Assembly (NCBI GenBank): GCA_019635955.1
Contig: JAHBYL010000003.1
Coordinates: 46,633-110,632 of the forward strand
DNA: 64,000 nucleotides
From: Parvibaculum sp.
Lineage (GTDB): Bacteria > Pseudomonadota > Alphaproteobacteria > Parvibaculales > Parvibaculaceae
Direction: 5' to 3'
Shown piece after piece: positions 26,492-35,125 of this stretch. How positions within the stretch are numbered: position 1 is the stretch's first letter; every line of letters starts with the position of its first letter. The notes under the pieces are model-generated. The model saw only the letters and a program-made list of their open reading frames with translations, did no database searches and was not told the origin of the DNA. Made by a program: the position numbers and the translations under genes.

Positions 26492-28819
26492 ATGCATCCG
26501 ATCGCCGAACAGATCTGGGATATGAAGTACCGCCTCCATGCCGAGGACGGGACGCCGCTCGACCTGACGGTGGCGGACACATGGTCCCGCGTGGCGAAGG
26601 CGCTGGCTGAGGCGGAGACCCCAGAGGCGCGCACGCATTGGGAAGCCCGTTTCCGCGAGGCGATGGAGGGTTACCGCTTCCTGCCCGCAGGCCGGATCAT
26701 TGCGGGCGCCGGCACGGGCCGCGACGTGACGCTCTTCAACTGCTTCGTGATGGGTGAAATCCCGGACACGATGGCCGGCATTTTCGACGGCCTGAAGGAA
26801 GCCGCCCTCACCATGCAGCAGGGCGGCGGCATCGGCTACGACTTCTCGACGCTGCGCCCCAGGGGCGCGCCGGTGAAAGGCGTGGGCGCGGACGCCTCCG
26901 GTCCGCTCTCCTTCATGGATGTCTGGGACGCGATGTGCCGCACCATCATGTCGGCAGGCTCGCGCCGCGGGGCCATGATGGCGACCATGCGCTGCGACCA
27001 CCCGGACATCGAAGCCTTCATCGAGGCGAAGCAGGAGGCCGGACGCCTCACCATGTTCAACCTCTCGGTGCTCGCAACCGATCCCTTCATGGAAGCGGTG
27101 AAGAAGAACGCGGACTGGGACCTCGTTTTCGGCGGCACCGTCTACAAGACGCTGAAGGCGCGCGCGCTCTGGGACCGCATCATCCATGCGACCTATGACT
27201 ATGCCGAGCCGGGCGTCATTTTCATCGACCGCATCAATGCGCGGAACAATCTTTATTACGCCGAGACGATCCATGCGACGAATCCTTGCGGCGAGCAGCC
27301 GCTGCCGCCTTATGGCGCCTGCCTGCTCGGCTCGATCAATCTCGCCGCGCTGGTAAAAGAGCCCTTCACCGAAGCAGCTCATGTCGACGAAGCCGAACTC
27401 GACGAACTCGTGCGCATCGCTGTACGTGCGATGGACAACACGATCGACGTGTCGCGCTTCCCGCTGCCCGAGCAGCGCCACGAGGCGCAGGCGAAGCGCC
27501 GCATCGGCCTCGGCGTGACGGGCCTCGCTGACGCCCTCATCATGTGCCGCGCGCGCTATGGCTCCGAAGACTCTCTTGCGCTTATCCGCCGCTGGATGAA
27601 GGTGCTGTCGCGCGCCGCCTATCTCGCCTCCGTCGAGATCGCGAAGGAAAAGGGGCCCTTCCCGCTTTTCGTCGCCGATGCCTATCTCGCGGGCGAAACC
27701 GTCTCCGGCCTCGACCGAGATATTCGCGAGGCGATTGCCGAACACGGCATCCGCAATGCGCTTGTGACTTCTATTGCGCCGACCGGCACCATCTCGCTTT
27801 TCGCGGGCAATGTGTCCTCCGGTATCGAGCCCGTCTTCGCCTATGCCTATACGCGAAAGGTTCTGCTGCCCGACGGCACGAGGCGCGAGGAGAAGGTGCG
27901 CGACTTCGCGGTGGACCGCTTTCACGACAAATTCGGCTCGGAAACCGCGCTGCCCGACTATTTCGTCAATGCGCAGGAACTCACCCCCGCCGAGCATATT
28001 GCCGTGCAGGCCGCCGTGCAGGACTATATCGACAGCTCGATCTCGAAGACGATCAACGTGCCGGCCGATATTGCCTTCGAGGACTTCAAGAGCGTCTACA
28101 TGGACGCCTATGAAAGGGGCCTCAAGGGCTGCACCACCTATCGCCCGAGCGATGTGCGCGGCTCCGTCCTTTCCATCGACGAAGTTCCCGCGCCCGCCGA
28201 ACAGGCGGCCCTGCCGCTTGCCGCGCCGGCCGCGCATGGCGAACGCTACGAGAAGGACGGCGTCGTCTACATGTCGAGGCCGCTCGAGCGCGAAACGGTG
28301 CTGCCTGGCTTCACCTACAAGCTGCAGTGGCCGGAAAGCGACCACGCAATCTACATCACCATCAACGACATCATGCAGGCCGAAGGACAAAACAACAGGC
28401 GCCGTCCCTTCGAGATTTTCATCAACTCAAAGAACATGGAGCATTACGCCTGGACTGTCGCACTGACCCGCATGATCTCCGCCGTCTTCCGCCGCGGTGG
28501 CGATGTGACTTTCGTCGTCGAAGAGCTGAAAGCCGTCTTCGACCCGCGCGGCGGCTCGTGGATGAAAGGCCGCTATGTGCCGAGCCTCCTCGCCGCCATC
28601 GGCGAAGTGATCGAACAGCACATGATCGATACGGGCTTCATTGCCGCGAAGGATGGCCGCCCGGTAACGGAAGCGCTCCGCGCCGTCGCGGGCGACCCGC
28701 CCCCGCCTCCGGGAAGCGCCACGGCTCTGAAGGGCTGCCCGCGCTGCGGCGAACGCGGCATGGTGCGGCAGGAAGGCTGCGAAACCTGCACCTCCTGCGG
28801 CTACTCGAAGTGCAGTTGA
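26492..28819 (+). CDS. nrdJ: adenosylcobalamin-dependent ribonucleotide reductase (class II)
   Basis: Reduces ribonucleotides to deoxyribonucleotides using an adenosylcobalamin-derived thiyl radical, so it works with or without oxygen. The protein has 775 residues. Catalytic parts: first redox cysteine in TLFNCFVMG (about 83), finger-loop motif NPCGEQPLPPYGAC (about 263), and the phosphate loop APTGTISLFAGNVSSG (about 428). The C-terminal tail is a cysteine-rich ribbon (CPRCGERG, then CETCTSCGYSKCS) that carries reducing equivalents. I see no N-terminal ATP-cone. ATG 26492 follows AAAGAGA; an in-frame GTG at 26453 is less likely. No class I or III reductase lies in the window. Confidence 0.95.
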   Translation: MHPIAEQIWDMKYRLHAEDGTPLDLTVADTWSRVAKALAEAETPEARTHWEARFREAMEGYRFLPAGRIIAGAGTGRDVTLFNCFVMGEIPDTMAGIFDGLKEAALTMQQGGGIGYDFSTLRPRGAPVKGVGADASGPLSFMDVWDAMCRTIMSAGSRRGAMMATMRCDHPDIEAFIEAKQEAGRLTMFNLSVLATDPFMEAVKKNADWDLVFGGTVYKTLKARALWDRIIHATYDYAEPGVIFIDRINARNNLYYAETIHATNPCGEQPLPPYGACLLGSINLAALVKEPFTEAAHVDEAELDELVRIAVRAMDNTIDVSRFPLPEQRHEAQAKRRIGLGVTGLADALIMCRARYGSEDSLALIRRWMKVLSRAAYLASVEIAKEKGPFPLFVADAYLAGETVSGLDRDIREAIAEHGIRNALVTSIAPTGTISLFAGNVSSGIEPVFAYAYTRKVLLPDGTRREEKVRDFAVDRFHDKFGSETALPDYFVNAQELTPAEHIAVQAAVQDYIDSSISKTINVPADIAFEDFKSVYMDAYERGLKGCTTYRPSDVRGSVLSIDEVPAPAEQAALPLAAPAAHGERYEKDGVVYMSRPLERETVLPGFTYKLQWPESDHAIYITINDIMQAEGQNNRRRPFEIFINSKNMEHYAWTVALTRMISAVFRRGGDVTFVVEELKAVFDPRGGSWMKGRYVPSLLAAIGEVIEQHMIDTGFIAAKDGRPVTEALRAVAGDPPPPPGSATALKGCPRCGERGMVRQEGCETCTSCGYSKCS

Positions 28820-28850
28820 GTTCATCTCCCTCCATTCAACGGAGCCTCGA

Positions 28851-29399
28851 ATGACAGCACGGGATTTTGCGCGCCTGCTCATCAAACTGATGGGGCTCTT
28901 TGTAATCGCGATGACGCTGGTGAATCTCACTCAGGCCATCTCCTATCTGCCTGCATATAGAGATCAGACGTCCTTTGTCGGCGCATTGTTTCACTTCCTT
29001 GTTCCACTGCTGGGGAGCGGCCTGATTGGCTGGCTGCTGTTCAGATCGGATCGTCTGATCGCCGACAAGGTCCTGTTCACAGACGAAGGAAACGCTGCCG
29101 TAGGAAGCCTCAGCTTCGAGAAAGTCGAGGAAGTTCTGCTCTCGGTTCTCGGTATATATCTCACAGCCTATGGGCTGATCGGGCTGATGCGGACCCTCGG
29201 ATTTGTTCTGTCTTACAGGGCGGACGAGTCGCTGGTTTCTTCAGATGTTTTCTGGAACACATTTCTGATCCCGTCTCTCGCCCAGATCGCCGTCGGCCTG
29301 CTTGTCTTCCTGTCGAGCCGCGGGATCGTCGTCCTTCGCCGCCGCTTCCTCGATTTTCGCGACATGGCGAGGGAACTTGGAACGGACAAACAGCGTTAA
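28851..29399 (+). CDS. four-helix membrane protein of unknown function
   Basis: A 182-residue protein with four hydrophobic segments (about 10-30, 43-64, 94-115 and 135-160) and a basic C-terminal tail (RRRFLDFRDMARELG). I do not recognise a family. GGAG precedes the ATG. Its codon usage looks less G+C-biased than its neighbours (codons such as CTG-ATG-GGG-CTC-TTT-GTA and TCT, GTT, CAT are frequent), which may mean later acquisition. It lies 31 bases after nrdJ, with no clear terminator between, and 51 bases before a lipid kinase gene. Confidence 0.75.
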   Translation: MTARDFARLLIKLMGLFVIAMTLVNLTQAISYLPAYRDQTSFVGALFHFLVPLLGSGLIGWLLFRSDRLIADKVLFTDEGNAAVGSLSFEKVEEVLLSVLGIYLTAYGLIGLMRTLGFVLSYRADESLVSSDVFWNTFLIPSLAQIAVGLLVFLSSRGIVVLRRRFLDFRDMARELGTDKQR

Positions 29400-29450
29400 T
29401 ACCATTGGCTGGTTCTATCGGGCGGCGAGCCGTTCGGCATCGGGATCGCA

Positions 29451-30374
29451 ATGGACGAATTAAGGCCGACATTGGGCGTTGGGTCTGCGGCTCCCCTTCG
29501 CCTCTTGCTGCTCGAAAACCCGAACAGTGGCGGCGGCAAGGATTGGGATACGGACCGCTTCATCTCGGCGGCGCGCGAGCTCGGCATCGCCATACGTCAT
29601 GAACGCCCGGACGGCGCCGATGCCTGCCGTGCCCTCTTCATGGCAGCAGGCGAAATCGACGCCGTGGCGGTAGCAGGCGGCGACGGCACCATCAATCCGC
29701 TGATCGAATGCCTGGTGGAGCGGCAGGTGCCGCTTCTCGTGCTCCCGGCGGGGACCGCGAATGATTTCGCCCGCTCCCTCGGCCTGCCGCGCGAGCCTGA
29801 GGCCTTGGCCTGTCTTCTGCAGGAATGCCATGTCGGCACCGCCGATGTCGGCTATGCGAACGGCAAGCCCTTTCTCAATGCAGCAAGCATCGGCATGACG
29901 AACGCGATCAGCCGGTTGCAGACGAAGGAACGCAAACGGAAATGGGGCGTGCTGAGCTACGCCTTGAGCGCGTTGCAGGCAGCGCTCGAACCCCGCAGCT
30001 TCGTCGCGCGCTTCGAGGGCGGAAGCGAGCGCGGCGACCTGCGCTGCATCCAGCTTCTGATCGGCAATGGCCGTTTCTATGGCGGCGGCATGACGGTCCA
30101 CGCCGATGCAACGCTGACCGACGGCACGCTCCATCTCTATGCGGTGGTGCCGCGCTCCGTCTTCGGACTTGCGGCGCTGCTGCCCTTTCTCCGCTTCGGC
30201 CGGGCCGATCTTGCGCCGGAAGTTCTTTGCGACAAGGGCCAGGAGATCTCCATCGCGACCCGTCCGCAGCGGCACGTCTTTGCCGATGGCGAGGAACTGA
30301 CCGAGACGCCTGTGCGTTTCAAGGTGAGGCCGAATGCGCTCAAAGTGATCCTGCCACGGGAGAAGGACGAATGA
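29451..30374 (+). CDS. diacylglycerol-kinase-family lipid kinase
   Basis: A 307-residue cytoplasmic or membrane-peripheral lipid kinase. The catalytic domain (about 18-140) has the nucleotide loop LLLENPNSGGGK, the signature VAGGDGTINPLIE (about 72-84) and PAGTANDFARSLG (about 100-112). The C-terminal beta-sandwich domain contains GNGRFYGGGMTVHADATLTDG and FADGEELTETPVRF. The family includes YegS and DgkB; the lipid substrate is not determined by these motifs. The stop overlaps the next start (ATGA), so expression with the downstream gene is coupled. Confidence 0.9.
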   Translation: MDELRPTLGVGSAAPLRLLLLENPNSGGGKDWDTDRFISAARELGIAIRHERPDGADACRALFMAAGEIDAVAVAGGDGTINPLIECLVERQVPLLVLPAGTANDFARSLGLPREPEALACLLQECHVGTADVGYANGKPFLNAASIGMTNAISRLQTKERKRKWGVLSYALSALQAALEPRSFVARFEGGSERGDLRCIQLLIGNGRFYGGGMTVHADATLTDGTLHLYAVVPRSVFGLAALLPFLRFGRADLAPEVLCDKGQEISIATRPQRHVFADGEELTETPVRFKVRPNALKVILPREKDE

Positions 30375-30835
30375 CGGAATTGCTGCTGACGGATTCGGAA
30401 GCGGCCTTGAAGGCGCTCGGCGTCGCCTGCCAGTCTGCAAGCCGCTATTACGAGACCGCCGCGGGTGTCACCCATGGCGAATGGAGCGAGCATGCCGCAA
30501 TGCGGAGCTTTGCCTGCCGTGAAATGAGCAAGCGCATTGCCGATCAGCTGAAGCGCGAGGATGTGCTGCCCGGCACACCGGATGAGGACCTTGAATGGCT
30601 GAAGGAAATCGCCCTGCGGGCCCAGACGGCTCTCACCGGCGACGAGGAGGGCGCGCTGCTGAAAGGTTATGCCCATGCGGAACGGAAAATCTGGAAGGCG
30701 CTGGGCGATCTCGGCGTGGCGGGCATAAGCCGCGAACAGGCGGACATTGCCCGCAAACTCGCCGCCGATCTTGCCGACGCTTTTCTCTGGCTCGGACGCG
30801 AAAAAGAGGCTTTGCTGAAGCAGGACGGCAACTGA
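30371..30835 (+). CDS. helical protein coupled to the lipid kinase gene
   Basis: A 154-residue, almost wholly helical protein with no signal peptide or TM segment. Its pattern (TDSEAALKALGVACQSASRYYETAA, EWLKEIALRAQTALTGDEEGALLKGYAHAERKIWKAL) is reminiscent of the PA2169/DUF2383-type four-helix bundle related to ferritin-like proteins, but clear metal-ligand ExxH pairs are not evident, so the link is weak. ATG 30371 overlaps the lipid kinase stop. Function is unknown. Confidence 0.75.
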   Translation: MTELLLTDSEAALKALGVACQSASRYYETAAGVTHGEWSEHAAMRSFACREMSKRIADQLKREDVLPGTPDEDLEWLKEIALRAQTALTGDEEGALLKGYAHAERKIWKALGDLGVAGISREQADIARKLAADLADAFLWLGREKEALLKQDGN

Positions 30836-30850
30836 CCTGCTTCGGACCTC

Positions 30851-31267
30851 ATGCGCGGCTTCATCCACCATCTCGATCTGACGGTGAAAGACCCTTGGGC
30901 GTCCGCGCCCTTTTATGACGCCGTGCTCGGCTTCATGGGCTATCGCCGCTGGTCGGAAGATACGGACGGCATCGACTGGGAGCATGCCACTTCGCGCGAC
31001 TTGCTACCGACTATCGGCATCTTCCGCGCCCGCGGGCCGAACGCCGCCCGCGGCCACGACCGTTACTCTCCGGGTCTCCATCACGTCGCCTGGATCGCCG
31101 GCAGCCGTGAGGATGTGGACCGGCTCCACGCGCTGCTGATCGAGATCGGCGCCACCGTGCTCGACCCGCCTGCGGACTATCCCGAATATGGCGAGGGCTA
31201 CTACGCCGTCATGTTTGCCGACCCCGACGGATTGAAACTCGAGTTCGTCTATGAACCCCGAGCCTGA
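30851..31267 (+). CDS. VOC-family (glyoxalase/bleomycin-resistance fold) protein
   Basis: A 138-residue protein with two beta-alpha-beta-beta-beta modules. Metal-ligand candidates are His7 in FIHHLDLTV, His77/His78 in SPGLHHVAWIAG and the late glutamate in GLKLEFVYEP, the typical VOC arrangement. The phrase YAVMFADPDGLKLEFVY closes the fold. Substrates in this superfamily are diverse, so only the fold is assigned. It lies 15 bases after the helical-protein gene. Confidence 0.88.
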   Translation: MRGFIHHLDLTVKDPWASAPFYDAVLGFMGYRRWSEDTDGIDWEHATSRDLLPTIGIFRARGPNAARGHDRYSPGLHHVAWIAGSREDVDRLHALLIEIGATVLDPPADYPEYGEGYYAVMFADPDGLKLEFVYEPRA

Positions 31268-31316
31268 GGTCCGGCTTCGGCGAGCGCCCGCCATGCGACT
31301 CGGCTAGACTCGCCGC

Positions 31317-32525
31317 ATGAGCAAACTCGAAATCCGCAACGCCGATGCGCGCCGCCTCTTCCTCGATCATCATGCGCTGACAGGCGAAAGCGCTTCGCCC
31401 CACGAGACGGCCGAGACGCTGGCACTGGTTCGCCGCCTCGGTTTCGTTCAGCTCGATTCCGTCAATGCGGTCGAGCGCGCACATCACATGATTCTCTTCT
31501 CTCGCGCGCCGTCCTATCGCCGCGAACATCTCCATTCCCTGCACCATGAAGAGGCGTCGCTTTTCGAGCATTGGACGCATGATGCCTCGCTGATCCCCAT
31601 GGAATTCTACCCCTATTGGCGGCATCGGTTTCGTGCCGCCCGGGTGAAGATCGAGGCAAACCCGCGCTGGCAGGAACGCTTCGGCCCCGAAGGCGAGAAG
31701 GTGCTGCGCAATGTGCGCCGCAGGCTCCGCCGGGAAGGCGCCTTGATGGCGCGCGACTTCGAGGACAAGGGGGCCGGAGGCTGGTGGGGCTGGGGCCCCT
31801 CCAAGACGGCGCTCGAACTGCTCTGGCGTACGGGCGAGGTCGCGATCGCCCGGCGCGAGGGCTTCGAAAAGGTTTATGACCTTGCCGAGCGCGTGATCCC
31901 GAACGAATACCGACTTGCAAGACCGTCCGAAAGCGCAATGAAGGACTGGGCCTGCCGCGCCGCGCTCGATCGGCTCGGCTTTGCCACCGCGCAGGAGATC
32001 GCCGCCTTCTGGCACTTGGTCTCCATTGCCGACGCGAAGGCCTGGACCGCAAAAGCGCTGAAGCGGAAGGAGATTGCCGAAGTCTCGGTCGAAGGCGCGG
32101 ATGGCTCGTGGAAGACCGCCTTGGCACCGACAGACATCGAGGCTCGCCTTGCCGCCGCCGAAGAACCGCCCTTGCCCATGCGCCTGCTGTCGCCCTTCGA
32201 TCCCGCGATCCGCGACCGCAAGCGCGCCATGCGCCTTTTCGGCTTCGACTATCGCATCGAAATTTTCGTGCCAGAACAGAAGCGCAAATATGGCTATTAC
32301 GTTCTGCCGCTGATCGAGGGAGACCGCTTTGTCGGCCGCGCCGATCTGAAGGCGCATCGCGCGGAGGGCCGCCTCGAAGTGAAGGGGCTCTGGCTCGAGC
32401 CCGGCATGAAACTCGGCAAAGCGCGTCAGAATGACATCCTGCTCGCGCTCGAAAATCTCGGCCGCTTTACGGAAGCGCCGGAGATCGATGCAGCCGCTGC
32501 TCTACGGCGTGCCAGAGCCGGGTGA
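31317..32525 (+). CDS. AlkZ/YcaQ-type DNA glycosylase (HTH_42)
   Basis: A 402-residue winged-helix protein of the HTH_42 family; characterised members excise alkylated bases and unhook interstrand crosslinks. The catalytic QxD is present as Gln45-Leu-Asp47 in FVQLDSVNAVERAHH. Other family segments are SLFEHWTHDASLIP, GWWGWGPSKTALELLW and LLSPFDPAIRDRKRAMRLF. The closest functional type is YcaQ of E. coli by the QLD motif. The 3' end overlaps the convergent ChaC-like gene by 59 bases. A TAGACT hexamer lies 7 bases before the ATG, so the mRNA leader may be very short. Confidence 0.9.
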   Translation: MSKLEIRNADARRLFLDHHALTGESASPHETAETLALVRRLGFVQLDSVNAVERAHHMILFSRAPSYRREHLHSLHHEEASLFEHWTHDASLIPMEFYPYWRHRFRAARVKIEANPRWQERFGPEGEKVLRNVRRRLRREGALMARDFEDKGAGGWWGWGPSKTALELLWRTGEVAIARREGFEKVYDLAERVIPNEYRLARPSESAMKDWACRAALDRLGFATAQEIAAFWHLVSIADAKAWTAKALKRKEIAEVSVEGADGSWKTALAPTDIEARLAAAEEPPLPMRLLSPFDPAIRDRKRAMRLFGFDYRIEIFVPEQKRKYGYYVLPLIEGDRFVGRADLKAHRAEGRLEVKGLWLEPGMKLGKARQNDILLALENLGRFTEAPEIDAAAALRRARAG

Positions 32526-33015
32526 GCCCTTCATCGGCTATGCCCGCCTCGTCGAGATGGCGCACCGTGCTTTCGAGATAGTCCGGGTTCCGACCCGACT
32601 GGCCCTCGCCCTCGGCGATGAGCTGCACCTGCGTATCGAAATCGAGCCGTCCCGCATATTGCGAGTGTTTGCGGTCGACCACGAAGCACAACGCCTCGAC
32701 GGTTCCGCCGCCATCGACAAGTTCCACCCGCTTCACGACATCGCGATAGACAAGCGTGACCTGTTCGCGCGCCTGCAGGTAGCGCTTCGTCTCCTCGGCG
32801 CGGTCGGCTTCCACCCGGAAGGCGACGCCGCGGCAGGCGCCGCCCGCATCGAGCCCGAACACAAGTCCGGGCTTCTCCGGCGTGCCGCGATGGACATGGC
32901 TATAGACGCAGAAGGAGCGGTGGTAACCGCGTAACAAGGCGGGACGGCGTTCCTCATGCTCGAATCCCGGCCGCCACATCAGCGACCCATATCCAAAGAC
33001 CCATAAATCCTTCAT
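32467..33015 (-). CDS. chaC: ChaC-type gamma-glutamylcyclotransferase
   Basis: Probably cleaves glutathione to 5-oxoproline and Cys-Gly. The 182-residue protein has the substrate loop LWVFGYGSLMWRPGFE (residues 4-19), the segment RSFCVYSHVHRGTPEKPGLVFGLD and a late conserved NPDYLESTVRHLDEAGI typical of ChaC. Start ATG 33015 gives the standard beginning; the frame is open to 33048. The last 59 bases overlap the 3' end of the glycosylase gene on the other strand. It is divergent from the DUF2125 gene. Confidence 0.92.
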   Translation of the reverse strand: MKDLWVFGYGSLMWRPGFEHEERRPALLRGYHRSFCVYSHVHRGTPEKPGLVFGLDAGGACRGVAFRVEADRAEETKRYLQAREQVTLVYRDVVKRVELVDGGGTVEALCFVVDRKHSQYAGRLDFDTQVQLIAEGEGQSGRNPDYLESTVRHLDEAGIADEGLTRLWHAVEQRLHRSPALP

Positions 33016-33086
33016 TCTGGCACCCCTTCGCGCGGCCACTATAGTCATGAGCGCGAGACACAGGCAAAGAAGGACGATCTGACAGG

Positions 33087-34181
33087 ATGACGCCTGAGAA
33101 GATGACAGATGTGACGGAACCCAAATCGGGTATTCGCTGGGGCATCGCCGGGCCGGCCTTGGCGCTGCTCTTTCTTGTCGCCGCCTATACCGTCTACTGG
33201 TTCATCGTGACGGACGAAATCCGCAAGCAGGTCGAAGCTTTTTCCGCCAATCCGCCGAACGGCCTTGTGACAGGTTGGAGCGATTTCTCCATGCGCGGCT
33301 ATCCCTACCGGATCGAAGCAGATTTCCGGCATCCCGCCTTGAGCGCCCCCGCCGCGCCGGAACAATGGGAATGGCGCTCGGACCGCGCCGCCGTCGCCCT
33401 CCTGCCCTATAATCTTCGCCACGCCGTGCTGACTTTCGGACAGGAACACGCGATCACCTATCGCGACATCCGGAACGGCCACACAAATGAAATCCGCGCC
33501 ACCGTCGAAAAGGCGCAGGCGAGCTATGTCGATCTGAAGGAAATGCCTGTCGGCCGTATCGCCGTCGATGTGAACGATCTCGATGCAGGGCACAGCCGCG
33601 CAGGGCGCGACAGCGAGCGGCTTCGCGTCACGCGACTCCAGCTTCACGCTCGCCCCGCCCTGACGGAAGAGGAAGATGTTCTGCCCGCGGCTTACGATTT
33701 CGCGCTGCGCACGGAAGGCGTCGAGGTCGAGGGGGCGCAGCGCCTGCCGGTACTGGGGAACAGCATCGAGCATCTTCTCATGCAGGCGCGACTCCGGTCC
33801 GTGCCCGATACGCCCCATGTGAGCGCTGTCGAACTGCTCGACGCCTGGCGCAACAGCGGCGGCACGCTGGCAATCTCCGATCTCATCGTGAAATGGGGCC
33901 CGCTTGATCTCACCGCGAGCGGCGAACTCGCGCTCGACCGGCGAAACCGCCCCGAAGGCCAGCTCAATGCGCGCGTGAAGGATTTCAGGGGCCTTCTCGA
34001 CGCGATGGAACGCGAAGGCTTTGTGAAGGAAGAGGAAGCACGCCTCGCGCTTGCGGGGCTCACGCTGGTGTCGCAGTTCCAGGGCAATCGTTCGGACGAG
34101 GTTCAGGTCCCCGTCATCATGCGCGAGGGCCGCCTCTATCTCGGGCCGCTCGCCATCGCCGAGCTTGAACCGCTTTACTGA
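33087..34181 (+). CDS. DUF2125 exported protein
   Basis: A 364-residue protein with an N-terminal membrane anchor (about 20-42) and a large beta-rich periplasmic part, as in the DUF2125 family of alphaproteobacteria. Family phrases include VTGWSDFSMRGYPYRIEADF and, near the C-terminus, SGELALDRRNRPEGQLNARVKDF. The late part resembles AsmA-like barrels that line lipid-transfer grooves, but that is only a resemblance. It converges on tyrC with a 7-base overlap. Function is unknown. Confidence 0.9.
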   Translation: MTPEKMTDVTEPKSGIRWGIAGPALALLFLVAAYTVYWFIVTDEIRKQVEAFSANPPNGLVTGWSDFSMRGYPYRIEADFRHPALSAPAAPEQWEWRSDRAAVALLPYNLRHAVLTFGQEHAITYRDIRNGHTNEIRATVEKAQASYVDLKEMPVGRIAVDVNDLDAGHSRAGRDSERLRVTRLQLHARPALTEEEDVLPAAYDFALRTEGVEVEGAQRLPVLGNSIEHLLMQARLRSVPDTPHVSAVELLDAWRNSGGTLAISDLIVKWGPLDLTASGELALDRRNRPEGQLNARVKDFRGLLDAMEREGFVKEEEARLALAGLTLVSQFQGNRSDEVQVPVIMREGRLYLGPLAIAELEPLY

Positions 34182-35125
34182 TCCTGCTTGCCGCCCGGCT
34201 GCGCATGCGTCGGGTTACGGCCGAAATTCGGTGCGGCAATGTCCTGGCCCGCATCCACGATGGAACGGCGGATCGCGCGGGTGCGCGTAAAAAGATCGAA
34301 CAGCTTGTCGCCGTCGCCCCAACGGATTGCACGCTGCAGCGCCGTCAGATCCTCGGAAAAACGCCCGAGCATTTCGAGGATCGGCTCCTTGTTGTTGAGG
34401 CAGATATCGCGCCACATCGTCGGATCGGAGGCCGCGAGCCGTGTGAAATCGCGGAAACCGGATGCCGAATATTTGATGACTTCCGATTGCGTCACCGTCT
34501 CGAGATCGCTCGCCGTGCCGACGATGTTATAGGCAATGATGTGCGGCAGATGGCTCACGATCGCAAGTACGAGATCGTGGTGCTTCGGCTCCATCACATC
34601 GACCTTCGAGCCGCAGGCCGTCCAGAAGGCATTGAGCTTGTCGACTGCCGCCTGATCCGTGCCCGGCACCGGCGTCAGAATGCACCAGCGCCCTTCGAAC
34701 AATTCGGCAAAGCCCGCATCCGGCCCGCTCTCTTCGGTGCCCGCAATCGGATGGCCTGGAATGAAATGCACGCCTTCCGGCACATGCGGGCCCATATCGC
34801 GAATGACGGCGAGCTTGACCGAACCGACATCGGTGAGGATCGCACCCTTCTTGAGATGCGGTTCGATTTCCGCTGCGACCGGCCCAAGCGCGCCGACCGG
34901 CGTACAGACGACGACAAGATCGGCATCTTTCGCAGCCTCAGCGGCGCTCTCATGCACGCTGTCGACAAAGCCGATCTCGAGCGCGCGCTTTCGCGTCGCC
35001 TCTGAACGGGCGTGCCCCGCAATATGGCGCGCAAGCCCCGCCCGCTTGACGGCATGGCCGAGCGATCCGCCGATCAGGCCGAGGCCGACGATCGCCACGC
35101 GCTCGAAGTGGAATGCGCCGCTCAT
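34175..35125 (-). CDS. tyrC: prephenate/arogenate dehydrogenase
   Basis: Oxidative decarboxylation of prephenate or arogenate in tyrosine synthesis, 316 residues. NAD(P) motif [15 protein letters not shown] (residues 11-25), catalytic histidine region [35 protein letters not shown] and the C-terminal [20 protein letters not shown] are present. The ATG overlaps the hisC stop by 4 bases, so the minus-strand chorismate mutase-hisC-tyrC order is an operon. Arogenate versus prephenate specificity is not readable from these motifs. Confidence 0.95.
   Translation of the reverse strand: MSGAFHFERVAIVGLGLIGGSLGHAVKRAGLARHIAGHARSEATRKRALEIGFVDSVHESAAEAAKDADLVVVCTPVGALGPVAAEIEPHLKKGAILTDVGSVKLAVIRDMGPHVPEGVHFIPGHPIAGTEESGPDAGFAELFEGRWCILTPVPGTDQAAVDKLNAFWTACGSKVDVMEPKHHDLVLAIVSHLPHIIAYNIVGTASDLETVTQSEVIKYSASGFRDFTRLAASDPTMWRDICLNNKEPILEMLGRFSEDLTALQRAIRWGDGDKLFDLFTRTRAIRRSIVDAGQDIAAPNFGRNPTHAQPGGKQDQ

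Noticed and set aside
26456..28390. Open frame of 644 codons on the minus strand inside nrdJ
   Set aside because: Antisense to a fully conserved gene; composition is typical of a shadow frame.
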